Assembly: GCA_002415485.1 (NCBI GenBank)
Contig: DHYU01000050.1
Location: 21,472-85,471, forward strand
Reading direction: 5' to 3'
Source of the DNA: Proteobacteria bacterium UBA5122
GTDB taxonomy: Bacteria; Pseudomonadota; Gammaproteobacteria; Tenderiales; Tenderiaceae
Length of the DNA: 64,000 bases
In this document: positions 25,613 through 35,572 of the stretch, one piece after another
How positions within the stretch are numbered: position 1 is the first letter of the stretch
Layout of the letters: each line of letters begins with the position of its first letter
The notes under the pieces: model-generated
What the model saw: the letters and a program-made list of their open reading frames with translations, nothing else
The model's database searches: none
What the model was told of the DNA's origin: nothing
Translations under genes and position numbers: made by a program

Positions 25613-26479
25613 TCATTCGACTTGCACCAGCCGTTCAATAAAAAACTCTAAATGCCCTCCCGCTTGACGAGGCATCGGCCAGCCATCCACTTTTTTGGCC
25701 AGTGTTTTGAAAGCCATTGCCGATTTGCTACGCGGATAGGCATCCACCACCGCCTTTTGTTTTTGCAGAGCCTTACGCAGATATTCGTCGTAGGGTACCG
25801 CCCCCATAAAATCCAGTGCAACGTCGAGAAACCTATCCGTCACCCTGACCATCTTATTATATAGATCTCGCCCTTCTTGGGGAGTATGCACCATGTTACA
25901 CAATACACGGAAGCGATGCAGCCCATAATCTTGATTTAACAGCTTTATTAAAGCATAAGCGTCGGTAATAGAGGTAGGCTCATCACAGACAACAACAATG
26001 ACCTCCTGTGCGGCGCGCGAGAAACTGACTACCGAATCAGAAATACCTGCTGCCGTATCCACGATCAACACATCGATATCAAAAGGGAGCTCACTGAACG
26101 CGCGAATCATGCCTGCGTGCTCCATTGGGCTCAGTTCGGCCATATTTTGTGTACCTGATGCTGCGGGCACCACCTTGACCCCTGCGGGCCCCTCAAGCAC
26201 GATTTCCTCCAAGGTTGTCTCCCCTTTGAGGACGTGCGACAGATTGTATTTCGGCCTCAAGCCCAACAGGACATCGATATTGGCCAGGCCCAGGTCGGCA
26301 TCCATCAGCATGACCTTTTTACCTTCATTGGCCAAGGTCACCGCCAGATTGACCGAAACATTGGTCTTACCGACACCGCCTTTGCCACTGGCGACAGCAA
26401 TCACACGCACCGGACGAGACCGAGACATACGACGCAACCCTGCCGCCTGATCGTTAGGAGAATCCGCTGCCAGCATCAA
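25613..26479 (-). CDS. flhG: Flagellar number regulator FlhG (FleN, MinD-like ATPase)
   Basis: MinD/ParA-type ATPase that restricts flagellar number by opposing FlhF and inhibiting FleQ. The 288 residues show the deviant Walker A GKGGVGKTNVSVNLA (near residue 35), LLMDADLGLANID-type Walker A' and VLIVDTAAGIS (Walker B). A basic N-terminus with RRMSRSRPVRV precedes the fold. The membrane-targeting C-terminal helix may correspond to the last 25 residues (LEFFIERLVQVE). It overlaps flhF by 4 bases. Confidence 0.94.
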   Translation of the reverse strand: MMLAADSPNDQAAGLRRMSRSRPVRVIAVASGKGGVGKTNVSVNLAVTLANEGKKVMLMDADLGLANIDVLLGLRPKYNLSHVLKGETTLEEIVLEGPAGVKVVPAASGTQNMAELSPMEHAGMIRAFSELPFDIDVLIVDTAAGISDSVVSFSRAAQEVIVVVCDEPTSITDAYALIKLLNQDYGLHRFRVLCNMVHTPQEGRDLYNKMVRVTDRFLDVALDFMGAVPYDEYLRKALQKQKAVVDAYPRSKSAMAFKTLAKKVDGWPMPRQAGGHLEFFIERLVQVE

Positions 26480-27729
26480 TAATTCCCCTCTCCAACTCTG
26501 ATTCCAGGTACTTCATCGGCGATGCTCTCTTCATTTTCCTGCATCATGGCCACGCTGCGACTCACCAAGGTATGCGCGCGCGCCGGTTGCAGATCTTCGG
26601 GCACACGCTGGCCGTCACTCAGATAGGCAATGGGTAGCTGATGGCGGATAGCGACATCCAGCGCATGCCCCAAACCTACACTCTCATCAAGTTTAGTGAG
26701 GATGCAGCCGTGCAAATCTATGCCCTGGGCGCGGAAATTTCTGACAACATCATCCATGCCGGACAGGCGGGCAATTGCAGACATCACCAGATAGTTGCGC
26801 ACACGCACCTGCTCCGTTTTCAACAGTGCCAATTGCTGCGCCAGACGCATGTCACGCTGACTGACGCCGGCTGTATCGATCAGCACCAGTGGTTTGTCGC
26901 AAAAATAATCCAATGCCTCCTGCATCGCCTCCGGCGTACCGGCGAAGCGGATCGGCACATCGAGGATTCGTGCATAGGCCTTCAATTGTTCGTGGGCACC
27001 GATCCGATAATTATCGGTCGAGATCAACGCGACACTGCGTGAACCATGACGCAAGGCAAAACGCGCCGCCAGCTTGGCGATGGTCGTTGTTTTGCCGACC
27101 CCTGTCGCCCCCACCAAGGCCACTACGCCGCCGTTGACCAGAATATCGTCGTTGGTGACCTGCAGACTCACCGCCAACTTACCTAGCAAACGCCGCCATA
27201 ACTCGTCGACGTTTCCTGACTCAGGCAGATCCGCCGTCAGCTGTTGACTCAAACGCGTGCCAACCCCAAGCTGACTCAGACGACGACGCAGCTCGAATTC
27301 AAACGGCCGTTGCTGGCGGTATTCCTTATCGGTCAAATTGGCCAACTGACCTTCCAGTAAACCACGCATGGTCTTGAGTTCGCTCTTCATCGCCTCCAGC
27401 GTGGGCTCCTGGCTCCACACGATCTGTGGCTTGGCCGGCTCGCGCTCAGATTTCATCTGTACAACGCCCGCCTCAGTCGCGCCGCGTGCCGCAAAATCGA
27501 CGCTATGAATCTGTGCGGATGTCTGCGTTGGCGCTGGTTTGGCCGCTGGCTTGGCCACATCGGCGACCTGTTGACGGATAGCGGACTCGTCATAATCGAG
27601 CGCGGCGATTATCTCTACACCACCGTTGACGCGCTTATTGGACAGGATGACGGCATCGTCGCCCAGTTCCTCTTTGATCTGACGCATCGCCTGTCTCACA
27701 TCGGGTGCAAAATAACGCTTTATCTTCAT
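26476..27729 (-). CDS. flhF: Flagellar placement GTPase FlhF
   Basis: SRP-type GTPase that selects the polar site for flagellum assembly. The 417 residues begin with the B domain (MKIKRYFAPDVRQAMRQIKE), followed by an N domain and the G domain with G1 (GATGVGKTTTIAKLAARFA), DNYRIGAHEQLK, G3 (LIDTAGVSQRD) and G4 (TKLDES). The arrangement flhA-flhF-flhG-fliA with a 4-base overlap to flhG is canonical for monotrichous species, and supports a polar flagellum here. Confidence 0.95.
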   Translation of the reverse strand: MKIKRYFAPDVRQAMRQIKEELGDDAVILSNKRVNGGVEIIAALDYDESAIRQQVADVAKPAAKPAPTQTSAQIHSVDFAARGATEAGVVQMKSEREPAKPQIVWSQEPTLEAMKSELKTMRGLLEGQLANLTDKEYRQQRPFEFELRRRLSQLGVGTRLSQQLTADLPESGNVDELWRRLLGKLAVSLQVTNDDILVNGGVVALVGATGVGKTTTIAKLAARFALRHGSRSVALISTDNYRIGAHEQLKAYARILDVPIRFAGTPEAMQEALDYFCDKPLVLIDTAGVSQRDMRLAQQLALLKTEQVRVRNYLVMSAIARLSGMDDVVRNFRAQGIDLHGCILTKLDESVGLGHALDVAIRHQLPIAYLSDGQRVPEDLQPARAHTLVSRSVAMMQENEESIADEVPGIRVGEGNY

Positions 27730-27766
27730 GACACCACCTCACCAGTCCCTCGTTACTCAAACTCGC

Positions 27767-29857
27767 CTACGCGGCAATCTGTTTACCCACAGTGGCGACG
27801 ATCTTGATCTGCACGTCGTCCGGTATCTCGTTGTACGACAGCACCTTCAAGCTCGCCAATGCGCTACGCAGCAACTTCGCCAATACGGGGCGCACATTCG
27901 AACTCACCAACAACACTGCCGGTTGCCCCGTTGCCTCCTGTCGCTGCACAGTCTCCGACAGGCTGCTGAACATGCTCTCCGCCAGCCCCGGTTCCAGCCC
28001 CAGGCCGCCACCGTTCTGAATGGAGTCTTGCAATATCTGTTCCAACCCTGGATCCAGCGTAATCACTGGCAACTCACCTGCTAAGCCATTGATTTTTTGA
28101 ATGATTGACCGCCCCATGGCTTCGCGGGTCAGCGCCGTCAAAATGGCGGAATCCTGGGTTCTGCTGCCGGCATCCGCCAATGTTTCGACGATTCGACGCA
28201 TATCGCGAATGGGGATCTGCTCCTCCAACAGACTTTGGAGCACCTTCACTACCGAGCCTAGTGGCAATACCTCCGGCACCAAACCTTCCACCAGTTTAGG
28301 CGCGGCCTTGCCCAGATTATTGAGCAATTGCTGTACCTCCTCACGCCCCAGCAACTCATGCGCATGCGTTGTTAAGATATGACTCAGGTGAGTGGCGATC
28401 ACTGTACTAGGATCCACCACGGTATAACCCATGGTCTGCGCCTGGTCTTTATTACCAGGCTCAATCCATATTGCATCCAAACCGAAGGCGGGGTCCTTGG
28501 TCGTAATCCCCGGCAAATTACCAAAGACCTGACCTGGATTGATCGCCAATTCACGGTCCGGATAAACATCCGCCTCCCCCACGGTCGCCCCCAGCAAGGA
28601 AAGCCGGTAGACATTGGGCGCAAGCTCCAGGTTGTCGCGAATATGCACTGATGGGATCAAAAAGCCGAGATCTTGCGTGAGCTTCTTACGTACGCCCTTG
28701 ATCCGCCCCATAAGTTGACCACCCTGATTCTTATCAACCAATGGAATCAGGCGATACCCCACCTCCAAACCAATGGTGTCGACAGGCAATACATCATCCC
28801 AACTCAGATCCTTGGACTCAGCACTCGGCTCCGGTGGTGGCGGCGCAGCCTCTTCAGCCGCAACGCCCTCTTCACGACGCTTGGCCATGTAATAGCCAAT
28901 CCCACCCGTCAGTCCTGCCAACAGCAGAAATACAAAATTAGGCATCCCCGGGATGATCCCCATCACACCCAAGATGCCGGCAGTCACATAAAGCGCACGC
29001 GGGTCAGCCAACAGTTGCGACGTCATCTGCGTACCCATGTCTTGCTCACTGGAGACACGTGTCACAATAATCGCGGTCGCTGTCGACAGGATCAGCGCCG
29101 GGATCTGCGCCACCAAGCCATCACCAATAGTCAACAAGGTATAAACACGAGCCGCATCGGAAAATGGCATCCCATGCTGCACCATACCGATCGCCAAACC
29201 ACCAATAAGATTGATAAAAAGAATCAGCAAACCTGCAATCGCGTCACCACGCACAAACTTGCTGGCACCATCCATCGAGCCATAAAAGTCCGCTTCACGG
29301 ATAATGTCTTCACGCCGCCGCTGAGCCTCTTCCTGGCCAATGATGCCGGCATTCAAATCTGCATCGATAGCCATCTGTTTACCTGGCATCGAGTCCAAGG
29401 TGAAACGGGCAGACACTTCAGAGACACGTCCAGCACCCTTGGTGACAACCACAAAGTTGATAATCACCAGGATCGCAAATACCACCAGACCGACAGCGTA
29501 GTTACCACCAATTACAAACTCACCAAAGGCCTCGATCACCTTACCTGCCGCATCGGTTCCCGTGTGCCCTTCCAACAACACCACCCGTGTCGACGCGATG
29601 TTCAACGCCAAACGCAATAGGGTCGCAATCAGAATTACCGTTGGAAACACACCCAAATCCAATGGCCGATTGGTATAAATCACCGCCAGCAATACCACCA
29701 TCGATAAAGCGATACTGAAGGTGAACAAGATGTCCAACATAAATGCCGGCAATGGCACAACCACCATCGCCAGCATCAAGAAAATAAATACAGGCACGCC
29801 CAAGCCAGACTTTAGTGTTTTGACGATTGCGTCCATCGTTACATTTGGCTTAGCCAT
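27767..29857 (-). CDS. flhA: Flagellar export gate protein FlhA
   Basis: Large export-gate component of the flagellar type III system. The N-terminal half has about eight membrane helices and the FHIPEP-type cytoplasmic loop (ARFTLDSMPGKQMAIDADLN within the loop). The C-terminal half is the cytoplasmic chaperone/substrate docking domain. The ATG at 29857, preceded by AGGTG, is chosen; the tool-style GTG at 29866 would overlap that site. The result is 696 residues. It begins 2 bases after the flhB stop and is followed by flhF. Confidence 0.96.
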   Translation of the reverse strand: MAKPNVTMDAIVKTLKSGLGVPVFIFLMLAMVVVPLPAFMLDILFTFSIALSMVVLLAVIYTNRPLDLGVFPTVILIATLLRLALNIASTRVVLLEGHTGTDAAGKVIEAFGEFVIGGNYAVGLVVFAILVIINFVVVTKGAGRVSEVSARFTLDSMPGKQMAIDADLNAGIIGQEEAQRRREDIIREADFYGSMDGASKFVRGDAIAGLLILFINLIGGLAIGMVQHGMPFSDAARVYTLLTIGDGLVAQIPALILSTATAIIVTRVSSEQDMGTQMTSQLLADPRALYVTAGILGVMGIIPGMPNFVFLLLAGLTGGIGYYMAKRREEGVAAEEAAPPPPEPSAESKDLSWDDVLPVDTIGLEVGYRLIPLVDKNQGGQLMGRIKGVRKKLTQDLGFLIPSVHIRDNLELAPNVYRLSLLGATVGEADVYPDRELAINPGQVFGNLPGITTKDPAFGLDAIWIEPGNKDQAQTMGYTVVDPSTVIATHLSHILTTHAHELLGREEVQQLLNNLGKAAPKLVEGLVPEVLPLGSVVKVLQSLLEEQIPIRDMRRIVETLADAGSRTQDSAILTALTREAMGRSIIQKINGLAGELPVITLDPGLEQILQDSIQNGGGLGLEPGLAESMFSSLSETVQRQEATGQPAVLLVSSNVRPVLAKLLRSALASLKVLSYNEIPDDVQIKIVATVGKQIAA

Positions 29858-29858
29858 A

Positions 29859-31031
29859 CTAATCACCTACGCCTTTAGGCTTAACTACATTGCCATCTGC
29901 ATCGTAGTGCATATCATCTGGCACCTCGACATTAGGCATATTAATTTCAGAAGACCCACTCTTCCCAGGCTTCTGCCGTAAATGAAAGACGAAGGCCAAC
30001 ACCTGGGCGACAGCCAGATACAAACCCTCTGGAATTTCTTGATCCAATTCGGTGGTGTGATAAATCGCCCGCGCCAATGGAGGCGCAGATAAGATGGGAA
30101 CATTGTTTTCCTGGGCGATTCGACGTATTTCAAAGGCCACAAAATCAGCCCCCTTGGCGACCACGATCGGTGCACGCATCTTATCTTGATCATATTTGAT
30201 CGCAACCGAGAAGTGGGTTGGGTTGGTAATGACCACATCCGCCTCAGGCACTGCCTGCATCATACGACGGATCATTACTTCCATCTGTGTTTGACGAATG
30301 CGCGACTTCAGCTCAGGACTACCTTCCGTATCCTTATTCTCCTGTTTGACTTCCTGTTTGGTCATCTTCAGTTGCTTGCGGTGATTCCAGGCCTGGAATG
30401 GCACATCCACAACAGCAATAAGAATCATCGTCAGGCTAACTAACAAGAACACCCAAACCACCATCAAGGAGCCGTGTTCAATAGCCTGCTCCAGGGGTTC
30501 GCGAGCCAATACCAACACCTCGTCCATGAACCACCACAAAAGCACAACACCCAAGCCCATAATGACAGCGAATTTGACTATTGATTTACCCAACTCCATC
30601 AAGGCCTGGGTGCCCACCATTTTTTTGACACCCTTAAGGGGATTCATTTTGCTTGGCTTGGGTACCAATGCCTGAGTTGAAAAGTTCCAACCACTCATTG
30701 CCAAAGAACCGACTATTGCAGATGCAAGCATCACCAACAAAAATGGTGTCAATGATGACAAGGCAATCGCAATCGACTCCATAAATGCATTTAATCCGAG
30801 AGAACTATTAAAAACTTGTTCACGATCTAGTGAAAAACTACCGCGCGCAATATCGAACATTGCCTCAACAGTCCAATGCCCAAATATCAGGATACTCACA
30901 GCACCACAAATCAGCATTACAGTTGTTGTGAGTTCCTTGGAACGCGCCACCTCACCCTTTTTGCGCGCATCCGCCAGCCTCTTTGCCGTGGGTTCTTCTG
31001 ACTTGTCTTGACCATCGTTATTCTCAGCCAT
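29859..31031 (-). CDS. flhB: Flagellar export switch protein FlhB
   Basis: Inner-membrane export protein whose self-cleavage switches substrate from hook to filament. The 390 residues start with a charged cytoplasmic segment (DKSEEPTAKRLADARKKGEV), then four membrane segments, then the cytoplasmic domain with the autocleavage site Asn270-Pro271-Thr272-His273. The C-terminal tail is long and Pro/Lys-rich. It pairs with FliK. A separate gene at 14961-15251 encodes a protein equivalent to the part after the cleavage site. Confidence 0.96.
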   Translation of the reverse strand: MAENNDGQDKSEEPTAKRLADARKKGEVARSKELTTTVMLICGAVSILIFGHWTVEAMFDIARGSFSLDREQVFNSSLGLNAFMESIAIALSSLTPFLLVMLASAIVGSLAMSGWNFSTQALVPKPSKMNPLKGVKKMVGTQALMELGKSIVKFAVIMGLGVVLLWWFMDEVLVLAREPLEQAIEHGSLMVVWVFLLVSLTMILIAVVDVPFQAWNHRKQLKMTKQEVKQENKDTEGSPELKSRIRQTQMEVMIRRMMQAVPEADVVITNPTHFSVAIKYDQDKMRAPIVVAKGADFVAFEIRRIAQENNVPILSAPPLARAIYHTTELDQEIPEGLYLAVAQVLAFVFHLRQKPGKSGSSEINMPNVEVPDDMHYDADGNVVKPKGVGD

Positions 31032-31038
31032 GTCATAC

Positions 31039-31812
31039 TCACCGGGTCAATATCAACAAGGACTGCTCAAACCCCTTGTCAAATAGGGCCTGAATATTAA
31101 TGGCGATGGAAGGAAGTGTTGCAACAAGCAAAACAAAACCAGACAAGATGATAATAACGAAACCGACTGAGAAAATATTCATCTGAGGAGTCGCGCGGGT
31201 CACCACCCCCATCACAACATTGATCATTAACAAACCAATAACGATAGGTAGAGAAATTGTCACTGCCCCCGCAAAGATCAAGGCCCCAAACTTCACCAAA
31301 TCCCAAATACCTGTCTTAGACAACCCACCACCGAGAGGCAGTATTTCGTAGCTCTGGTGAATGATGGCAATCAACACCAAATGACCATCGAGGGCCAAAA
31401 ACAACAATATGGTAAAAATATTCAAGAATTGAGAAATAACGGGAACGTTAATACCAGAAGATGGATCCATCATCTGAGCAAAACCCAATGCCATTTGCAT
31501 ACCGACAATTTGCCCCGCATGCACCACCGTGGCGAATATCATTTGCAATGTAAACCCCATTGCCACCCCGATCATTATTTCTCCAGCAATAAACAACATT
31601 CCAGCAGCTGACAATGGATCAAAGGTCGTTGGCATTGGCTCAATCAGCGGCGCCATGAAAACAGTCAATGCGAGCACCAAAATCACCTTGACATGACCTG
31701 GCACCGAGTTGGACCCTACTAATGGAGCTGCCATTAAAAAAGCAGATATGCGAAACCCCGGCGCCGCATACTGCAGCAAGAGATTGTGCACATCTGCCGG
31801 CGTAAAAGTCAT
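31039..31812 (-). CDS. fliR: Flagellar export gate protein FliR
   Basis: Export gate component forming a helical assembly with FliP and FliQ. The 257 residues are almost wholly hydrophobic with about six predicted membrane segments, and include the conserved GFTLQMIFATVVHAGQIVGMQMALGFA region (positions about 85-110). It begins 10 bases after fliQ and is followed 8 bases later by flhB. Length and order match the family. Confidence 0.95.
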   Translation of the reverse strand: MTFTPADVHNLLLQYAAPGFRISAFLMAAPLVGSNSVPGHVKVILVLALTVFMAPLIEPMPTTFDPLSAAGMLFIAGEIMIGVAMGFTLQMIFATVVHAGQIVGMQMALGFAQMMDPSSGINVPVISQFLNIFTILLFLALDGHLVLIAIIHQSYEILPLGGGLSKTGIWDLVKFGALIFAGAVTISLPIVIGLLMINVVMGVVTRATPQMNIFSVGFVIIILSGFVLLVATLPSIAINIQALFDKGFEQSLLILTR

Positions 31813-31821
31813 AACACTCCC

Positions 31822-32091
31822 CTAACCAATCACCAGGGGGATATTTTGATAGAGCTGGGTGACGTATGCGACCAGTGTTTTTAATATCCAAGGCCCCAAA
31901 AAAATCAACATCACAAAGGTAATCAGCAGCTTTGGAATAAATGTCATGGTTTGTTCATTAATCTGTGTGGCGGCCTGAAAGATTGCGATAAGCAATCCCA
32001 CGCACAACGCTGGCAATAAAATCACAGCATTTAACAGAATCAGTAATTCCAATGCTTCACGACTAATAACAATGGTCGTTTCAGGAGTCAT
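31822..32091 (-). CDS. fliQ: Flagellar export gate protein FliQ
   Basis: An 89-residue protein with two membrane hairpins: VILLPALCVGLLIAIFQAAT near residues 20-40, and LLITFVMLIFLGPWILKTL near 52-70. The segment ATQINEQTMTFIPKL between them is highly conserved in FliQ. It stands between fliP and fliR with short gaps. Component of the FliPQR export gate. Confidence 0.95.
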   Translation of the reverse strand: MTPETTIVISREALELLILLNAVILLPALCVGLLIAIFQAATQINEQTMTFIPKLLITFVMLIFLGPWILKTLVAYVTQLYQNIPLVIG

Positions 32092-32100
32092 ATATCCCCC

Positions 32101-32838
32101 TCATCGCACATAGAAGCTAGACGCCAGAGTTCCCAACAAGAGAACCCATCCGTCAACCAATACAAACAGCATAATTTTGAATGGCAGCGAAATAATCAGT
32201 GGTGACAACATCATCATACCCATCGACATCAACACACTTGCCACAACCAAATCTATAATGAGAAAAGGAATAAAGATCATGAAGCCAATTTGAAAGGCGG
32301 TTTTCAACTCACTGGTCACAAACGCTGGCACCAACACCTTAAGTGGGACATCCTCCAGTGTTTCTTCAGTCACAGTTGTATTTGATAAATCCAGAAACAA
32401 GGCCAAATCCGGCTCCCGAACCTGATCCAACATAAACTGCTTAAAGGGTGCCAATGCCCCTTTGAGTGCAACATCGCTGGCCATTTCCTCATCCATATAT
32501 GGCTTAATGGCATTTTCATAGGCCCGATCAAACACTGGGGCCATAATGAAAAATGTCAGAAACAGCGATAGTCCGATAATAATCTGATTAGTGGGTGTCG
32601 ACATGGTACCCATCGCCTGACGCAATAAAACCAACACAATGGCGATGCGGGCAAAACAAGTCATCATTAACAAGGCGGCAGGCAAAAACGACATTAGTGT
32701 CATCAATGCCAACACTTGAATGGTTAATGTATAAGTTTCGCTACCATCTGGATTAACCGTCATGTTGAGCGCATCCAGCCCAGGCGATGCCTGCGCAGGA
32801 GCAGCCAACATTATGACCATCAACAACAACCATTTCAT
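32101..32838 (-). CDS. fliP: Flagellar export gate protein FliP
   Basis: A 245-residue protein with a cleavable signal peptide ([14 protein letters not shown] near the start), rare for an export gate subunit but typical of FliP, and four later membrane segments. Conserved stretches include TSFARI-like [20 protein letters not shown] and [19 protein letters not shown] near the C-terminus. It overlaps fliO by 4 bases. Confidence 0.96.
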   Translation of the reverse strand: MKWLLLMVIMLAAPAQASPGLDALNMTVNPDGSETYTLTIQVLALMTLMSFLPAALLMMTCFARIAIVLVLLRQAMGTMSTPTNQIIIGLSLFLTFFIMAPVFDRAYENAIKPYMDEEMASDVALKGALAPFKQFMLDQVREPDLALFLDLSNTTVTEETLEDVPLKVLVPAFVTSELKTAFQIGFMIFIPFLIIDLVVASVLMSMGMMMLSPLIISLPFKIMLFVLVDGWVLLLGTLASSFYVR

Positions 32839-33428
32839 GATTCACGCCCCTTCATTGCCTGTTTCAGACGCAAAGCAAAAGCACCATTCGTTTTTTCAGA
32901 ATCGTTAATAATCACATGATCACTCGGTGAAATTTCATGCAGTTTTTCCACTCGACCAGGTGCAACACCAAGCAATAACTGAGTATCCCCCACCTGCACA
33001 ATGACTACGCGTTCTTTCTGACCAACATTCAATCCAGCCACCAGTTTCAGTTGCCCCTGACCTGAAACAGAAAAATTGCCATACCTCTTAACCAGCCAAG
33101 CCAAACCAAAAATAATGACAATAACGACTATCAAACCAAATATCGTTTTCAACAGCTGAGTGGCACTTGCAACTTCTGGCGATGCTGCTGGCGGTTGCGA
33201 CATGCGTGTCGCAACCACCGGCTTCTCTGTGCTGACTGAATTATCATTGGCAATGTCGCCTACTGGAGCGACAGTCTCTACCACAGGTTCTACAACAGGC
33301 TCTACAACATCACTTTCAATCGCCTGCCCATTGGCAACCCCTGTTGCAAAACACAAACCAAAGAATAACGATGCCAATAGAGCATATAGATTGAACTTAG
33401 GGATTGACTGAGACAACCTGATCAACAT
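32835..33428 (-). CDS. fliO: Flagellar assembly protein FliO
   Basis: Accessory membrane protein that stabilises FliP during assembly of the export gate. The 197 residues comprise an N-terminal hydrophobic signal-like segment ([19 protein letters not shown]), a Val/Pro/Glu-rich periplasmic stretch, one membrane helix ([19 protein letters not shown], around 90-112) and a small C-terminal cytoplasmic domain ([20 protein letters not shown]). It is 8 bases after fliN and overlaps fliP. Confidence 0.9.
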   Translation of the reverse strand: MLIRLSQSIPKFNLYALLASLFFGLCFATGVANGQAIESDVVEPVVEPVVETVAPVGDIANDNSVSTEKPVVATRMSQPPAASPEVASATQLLKTIFGLIVVIVIIFGLAWLVKRYGNFSVSGQGQLKLVAGLNVGQKERVVIVQVGDTQLLLGVAPGRVEKLHEISPSDHVIINDSEKTNGAFALRLKQAMKGRES

Positions 33429-33436
33429 GCATACTC

Positions 33437-33838
33437 CTACTTGAGCTTTTTAATTCGCTCAGAGGCACTAATGACGTCGGTCAGGCGAATACCAAACTTT
33501 TCGTTAACCACCACGACCTCCCCATGAGCAATCAGGGTGCCATTCACCAACACATCCATTGGTTCGCCAGCCAGACGATCCAGCTCAACTACCGATCCCT
33601 GATTCAATTGCAACAGATTGCGAATACTGATTTTGGTTCGACCAATCTCCATGGAGATCGTCACAGGTATATCAAGAATCACTTCCAGATTGGAATTTTC
33701 ATCAACACTACCACCTACCGCAGGCGTCAATTCGTTAGGATATGCTGCCTCAGCTTCCTGTTCTGCCTGTTCAGCCAATGCAGCGGCCCAATCATCACCA
33801 ACATCACCCATATCATCGCCATTATTTTTATCGTTCAT
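33437..33838 (-). CDS. fliN: Flagellar motor switch protein FliN
   Basis: C-ring subunit of the rotor and docking site for FliH. The 133 residues have a disordered acidic/Ala N-terminus and a C-terminal SpoA (SPOA) domain, with VTISMEIGRTKISIRNLLQL and VNEKFGIRLTDVIS. It overlaps fliM by 4 bases (ATGA), consistent with coupled synthesis of the switch proteins. Confidence 0.96.
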   Translation of the reverse strand: MNDKNNGDDMGDVGDDWAAALAEQAEQEAEAAYPNELTPAVGGSVDENSNLEVILDIPVTISMEIGRTKISIRNLLQLNQGSVVELDRLAGEPMDVLVNGTLIAHGEVVVVNEKFGIRLTDVISASERIKKLK

Positions 33839-34845
33839 TTGACTTTACCTCCAATTTTCGAGGCATGGGATACAGGCGAGCGTACCGGCCCCAAAATTTT
33901 GATCGCATTATTCCCTTGATATGCACCAAACTTGCCTTTAAATACAGGCACATCATCTGCAGTCGCTAAAAACACCTCATTCGGATACTCAAAAGGAATG
34001 ATATCGCCAACCTTTAGGTCTGCGACTTTTTTGAGAGACATATCAACTTCAGTCAATATGCTCTTCAGCAAAATAGGTGCGGCTTTGATATCTTCTTTCA
34101 ACGCATTGGTCCAGCGCTCATCAACCTCCGTTCGATCACTAACGGTTCCGGCATCTAATAATTCACGAATTGGCTCGACCATTGAGTATGGAATCGTGAC
34201 ATGAAGATCCCCACCACCTCCATCCAACTCAACGTGAAAAGTGCTGATGACAACAACTTCCGTTGGGCTAACGATATTTGCAAAGTGAGGATTGACTTCG
34301 GAATTCTGGTACTCAAACTCGACCGACAGGACAGGCGCCCATGCGTTAGCCATATCCTCAAATACCTTATTCAGCATCAACTCGATGATGCGATTCTCGG
34401 TTTGAGTAAATTCGCGGCCTTCAATTTTGTTATAAAACTTACCACTACCCCCAAAGAAGTTATCCACTACGATAAACACCAACTTTGGATCAAATACAAT
34501 CAGTGCGGTCCCCCGCAAAGGGCGGATATGGACCAAGTTCAAGCTGGTTGGCACAAACAAGCTGTGCACATACTCAGCAAATTTCAACATCTGCACACCA
34601 CTCACAGAGATCTCGGGTGAGCGACGCAGCATATTGAATAAGTTAGTGCGGAAATAACGAGCAAAACGCTCGTTAATCATTTCCAGGGTGGGCATACGCC
34701 CACGAACAATCCTGTCCTGACTTGTAAAATCATAAGAACGCGCATCACCATCGAACACATCATCGTCTGTGGCAACGTCACCATCATCAACGCCATGTAA
34801 AAGCGCATCGATTTCATCTTGTGATAATAGATCGTTGATAGACAT
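33835..34845 (-). CDS. fliM: Flagellar motor switch protein FliM
   Basis: Rotor switch component that binds CheY-P. The 336 residues start with the CheY-binding motif (NDLLSQDEIDALLHG, residues 3-17), followed by a linker, the CheC-like middle domain (RFARYFRTNLFNMLRRSP; GGSGKFYNKIEGREFT) and a C-terminal SpoA domain. It is two bases downstream of fliL. Confidence 0.97.
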   Translation of the reverse strand: MSINDLLSQDEIDALLHGVDDGDVATDDDVFDGDARSYDFTSQDRIVRGRMPTLEMINERFARYFRTNLFNMLRRSPEISVSGVQMLKFAEYVHSLFVPTSLNLVHIRPLRGTALIVFDPKLVFIVVDNFFGGSGKFYNKIEGREFTQTENRIIELMLNKVFEDMANAWAPVLSVEFEYQNSEVNPHFANIVSPTEVVVISTFHVELDGGGGDLHVTIPYSMVEPIRELLDAGTVSDRTEVDERWTNALKEDIKAAPILLKSILTEVDMSLKKVADLKVGDIIPFEYPNEVFLATADDVPVFKGKFGAYQGNNAIKILGPVRSPVSHASKIGGKVK

Positions 34846-34847
34846 AT

Positions 34848-35354
34848 TTATTGCATCACAAAGCTGGTGAAATACACTTCTTCGATCTCGCTAGCGCCTT
34901 CATATTTCTCGATTACATCGCGAATTTCTTGCAAGGCAGCTTGACGCAACATTTCTTTACCTTCGCGACTCACCAGCGTTTCGAACGTTTGACTACTGAA
35001 CATAAGAATCAGGTTGTTGCGTATCACTGGCATGTGCAACACAAGCGCATCCAGTGCTGTTTTTTCGTATGCCATCACCTCTATGCTGATCTGCAGATAA
35101 CGAATACCTGAATCAGTCTCGAAATTGACGGTAAAGGGCTCTTGGAACTTGTGATAGATCGGGATCTTTTTCTCAGGCTTTTGATCGGCCTCTGCAACTG
35201 CCGCCTCTTTAGGTTTCTCAAAGAACCCCATGAAATAGAGTGTTCCGGCTACACTGCCGCCAATAAACAGCAGAACCACCAGAATCAATACCAGTTTACT
35301 TTTGCCACCCTTGGCCTTCGCTGGTTTTTTATCGTCTTCTTCAATGTCAGCCAT
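34848..35354 (-). CDS. fliL: Flagellar basal body-associated protein FliL
   Basis: Single-span inner-membrane protein that surrounds stators and supports torque. The 168 residues contain a Lys-rich cytoplasmic N-terminus, one membrane helix (LVLILVVLLFIGGSVAGTLY) and a periplasmic stomatin-like domain. Two nearby ATGs exist: the one at 35354 is eight bases from AGGA and is preferred, while the one at 35360 is only two bases away. A strong sigma-54 promoter lies upstream, so fliL-flhB can be transcribed independently of fliK. Confidence 0.94.
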   Translation of the reverse strand: MADIEEDDKKPAKAKGGKSKLVLILVVLLFIGGSVAGTLYFMGFFEKPKEAAVAEADQKPEKKIPIYHKFQEPFTVNFETDSGIRYLQISIEVMAYEKTALDALVLHMPVIRNNLILMFSSQTFETLVSREGKEMLRQAALQEIRDVIEKYEGASEIEEVYFTSFVMQ

Positions 35355-35377
35355 GTTCATTGTCCTTTGTATTGCCA

Positions 35378-35390
35378 GTCAGATACTGAC
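35378..35390. repeat. Small perfect hairpin at the fliL transcription start
   Basis: GTCAG-ATA-CTGAC. It overlaps the predicted start point of the sigma-54 promoter at 35400-35415, so it could affect initiation or stability of the leader. Confidence 0.4.
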
Positions 35391-35399
35391 GATACAATA

Positions 35400-35415
35400 G
35401 CAAGAAACATGCCCA
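35400..35415 (-). promoter_or_regulatory. Sigma-54 promoter of the fliL operon
   Basis: Minus strand reads TGGGCATGTTTCTTGC, compared with TTGGCACG-N4-TTGC. The GG and GC dinucleotides are exactly 10 bases apart. The GC is about 45 bases from the fliL ATG, leaving a short leader of about 34 bases. Confidence 0.8.
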
Positions 35416-35535
35416 ACTATTTATTCATTTAATTTCAATCAGTTGCGACGACGGCAGCAGAAAACGCCACCCTTTTGACTCATAAAAACACGAATATCCG
35501 CCATAAATATGGCGCGTATCTAGCATAAGGAAGGC

Positions 35536-35563
35536 ACCGGCACCTCGGACACAAGGCGCCGGC
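35536..35563 (-). terminator. Possible hairpin terminator after fliK
   Basis: A 9-bp stem with two G-U pairs (ACCGGCACC against GGCGCCGGC) starting about 9 bases beyond the fliK stop, followed on the minus strand by GCCTTCCTTATG. There is no clean T-run, so the call is tentative. It would separate fliK from fliL. Confidence 0.35.
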
Positions 35564-35572
35564 AAAGAAGGA

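Noticed and set aside
28673..29620. Plus-strand open frame of 315 codons inside flhA
   Set aside because: Shadow of flhA; very rich in His, Thr, Asn and Gln, as expected from reverse reading of a membrane protein gene.
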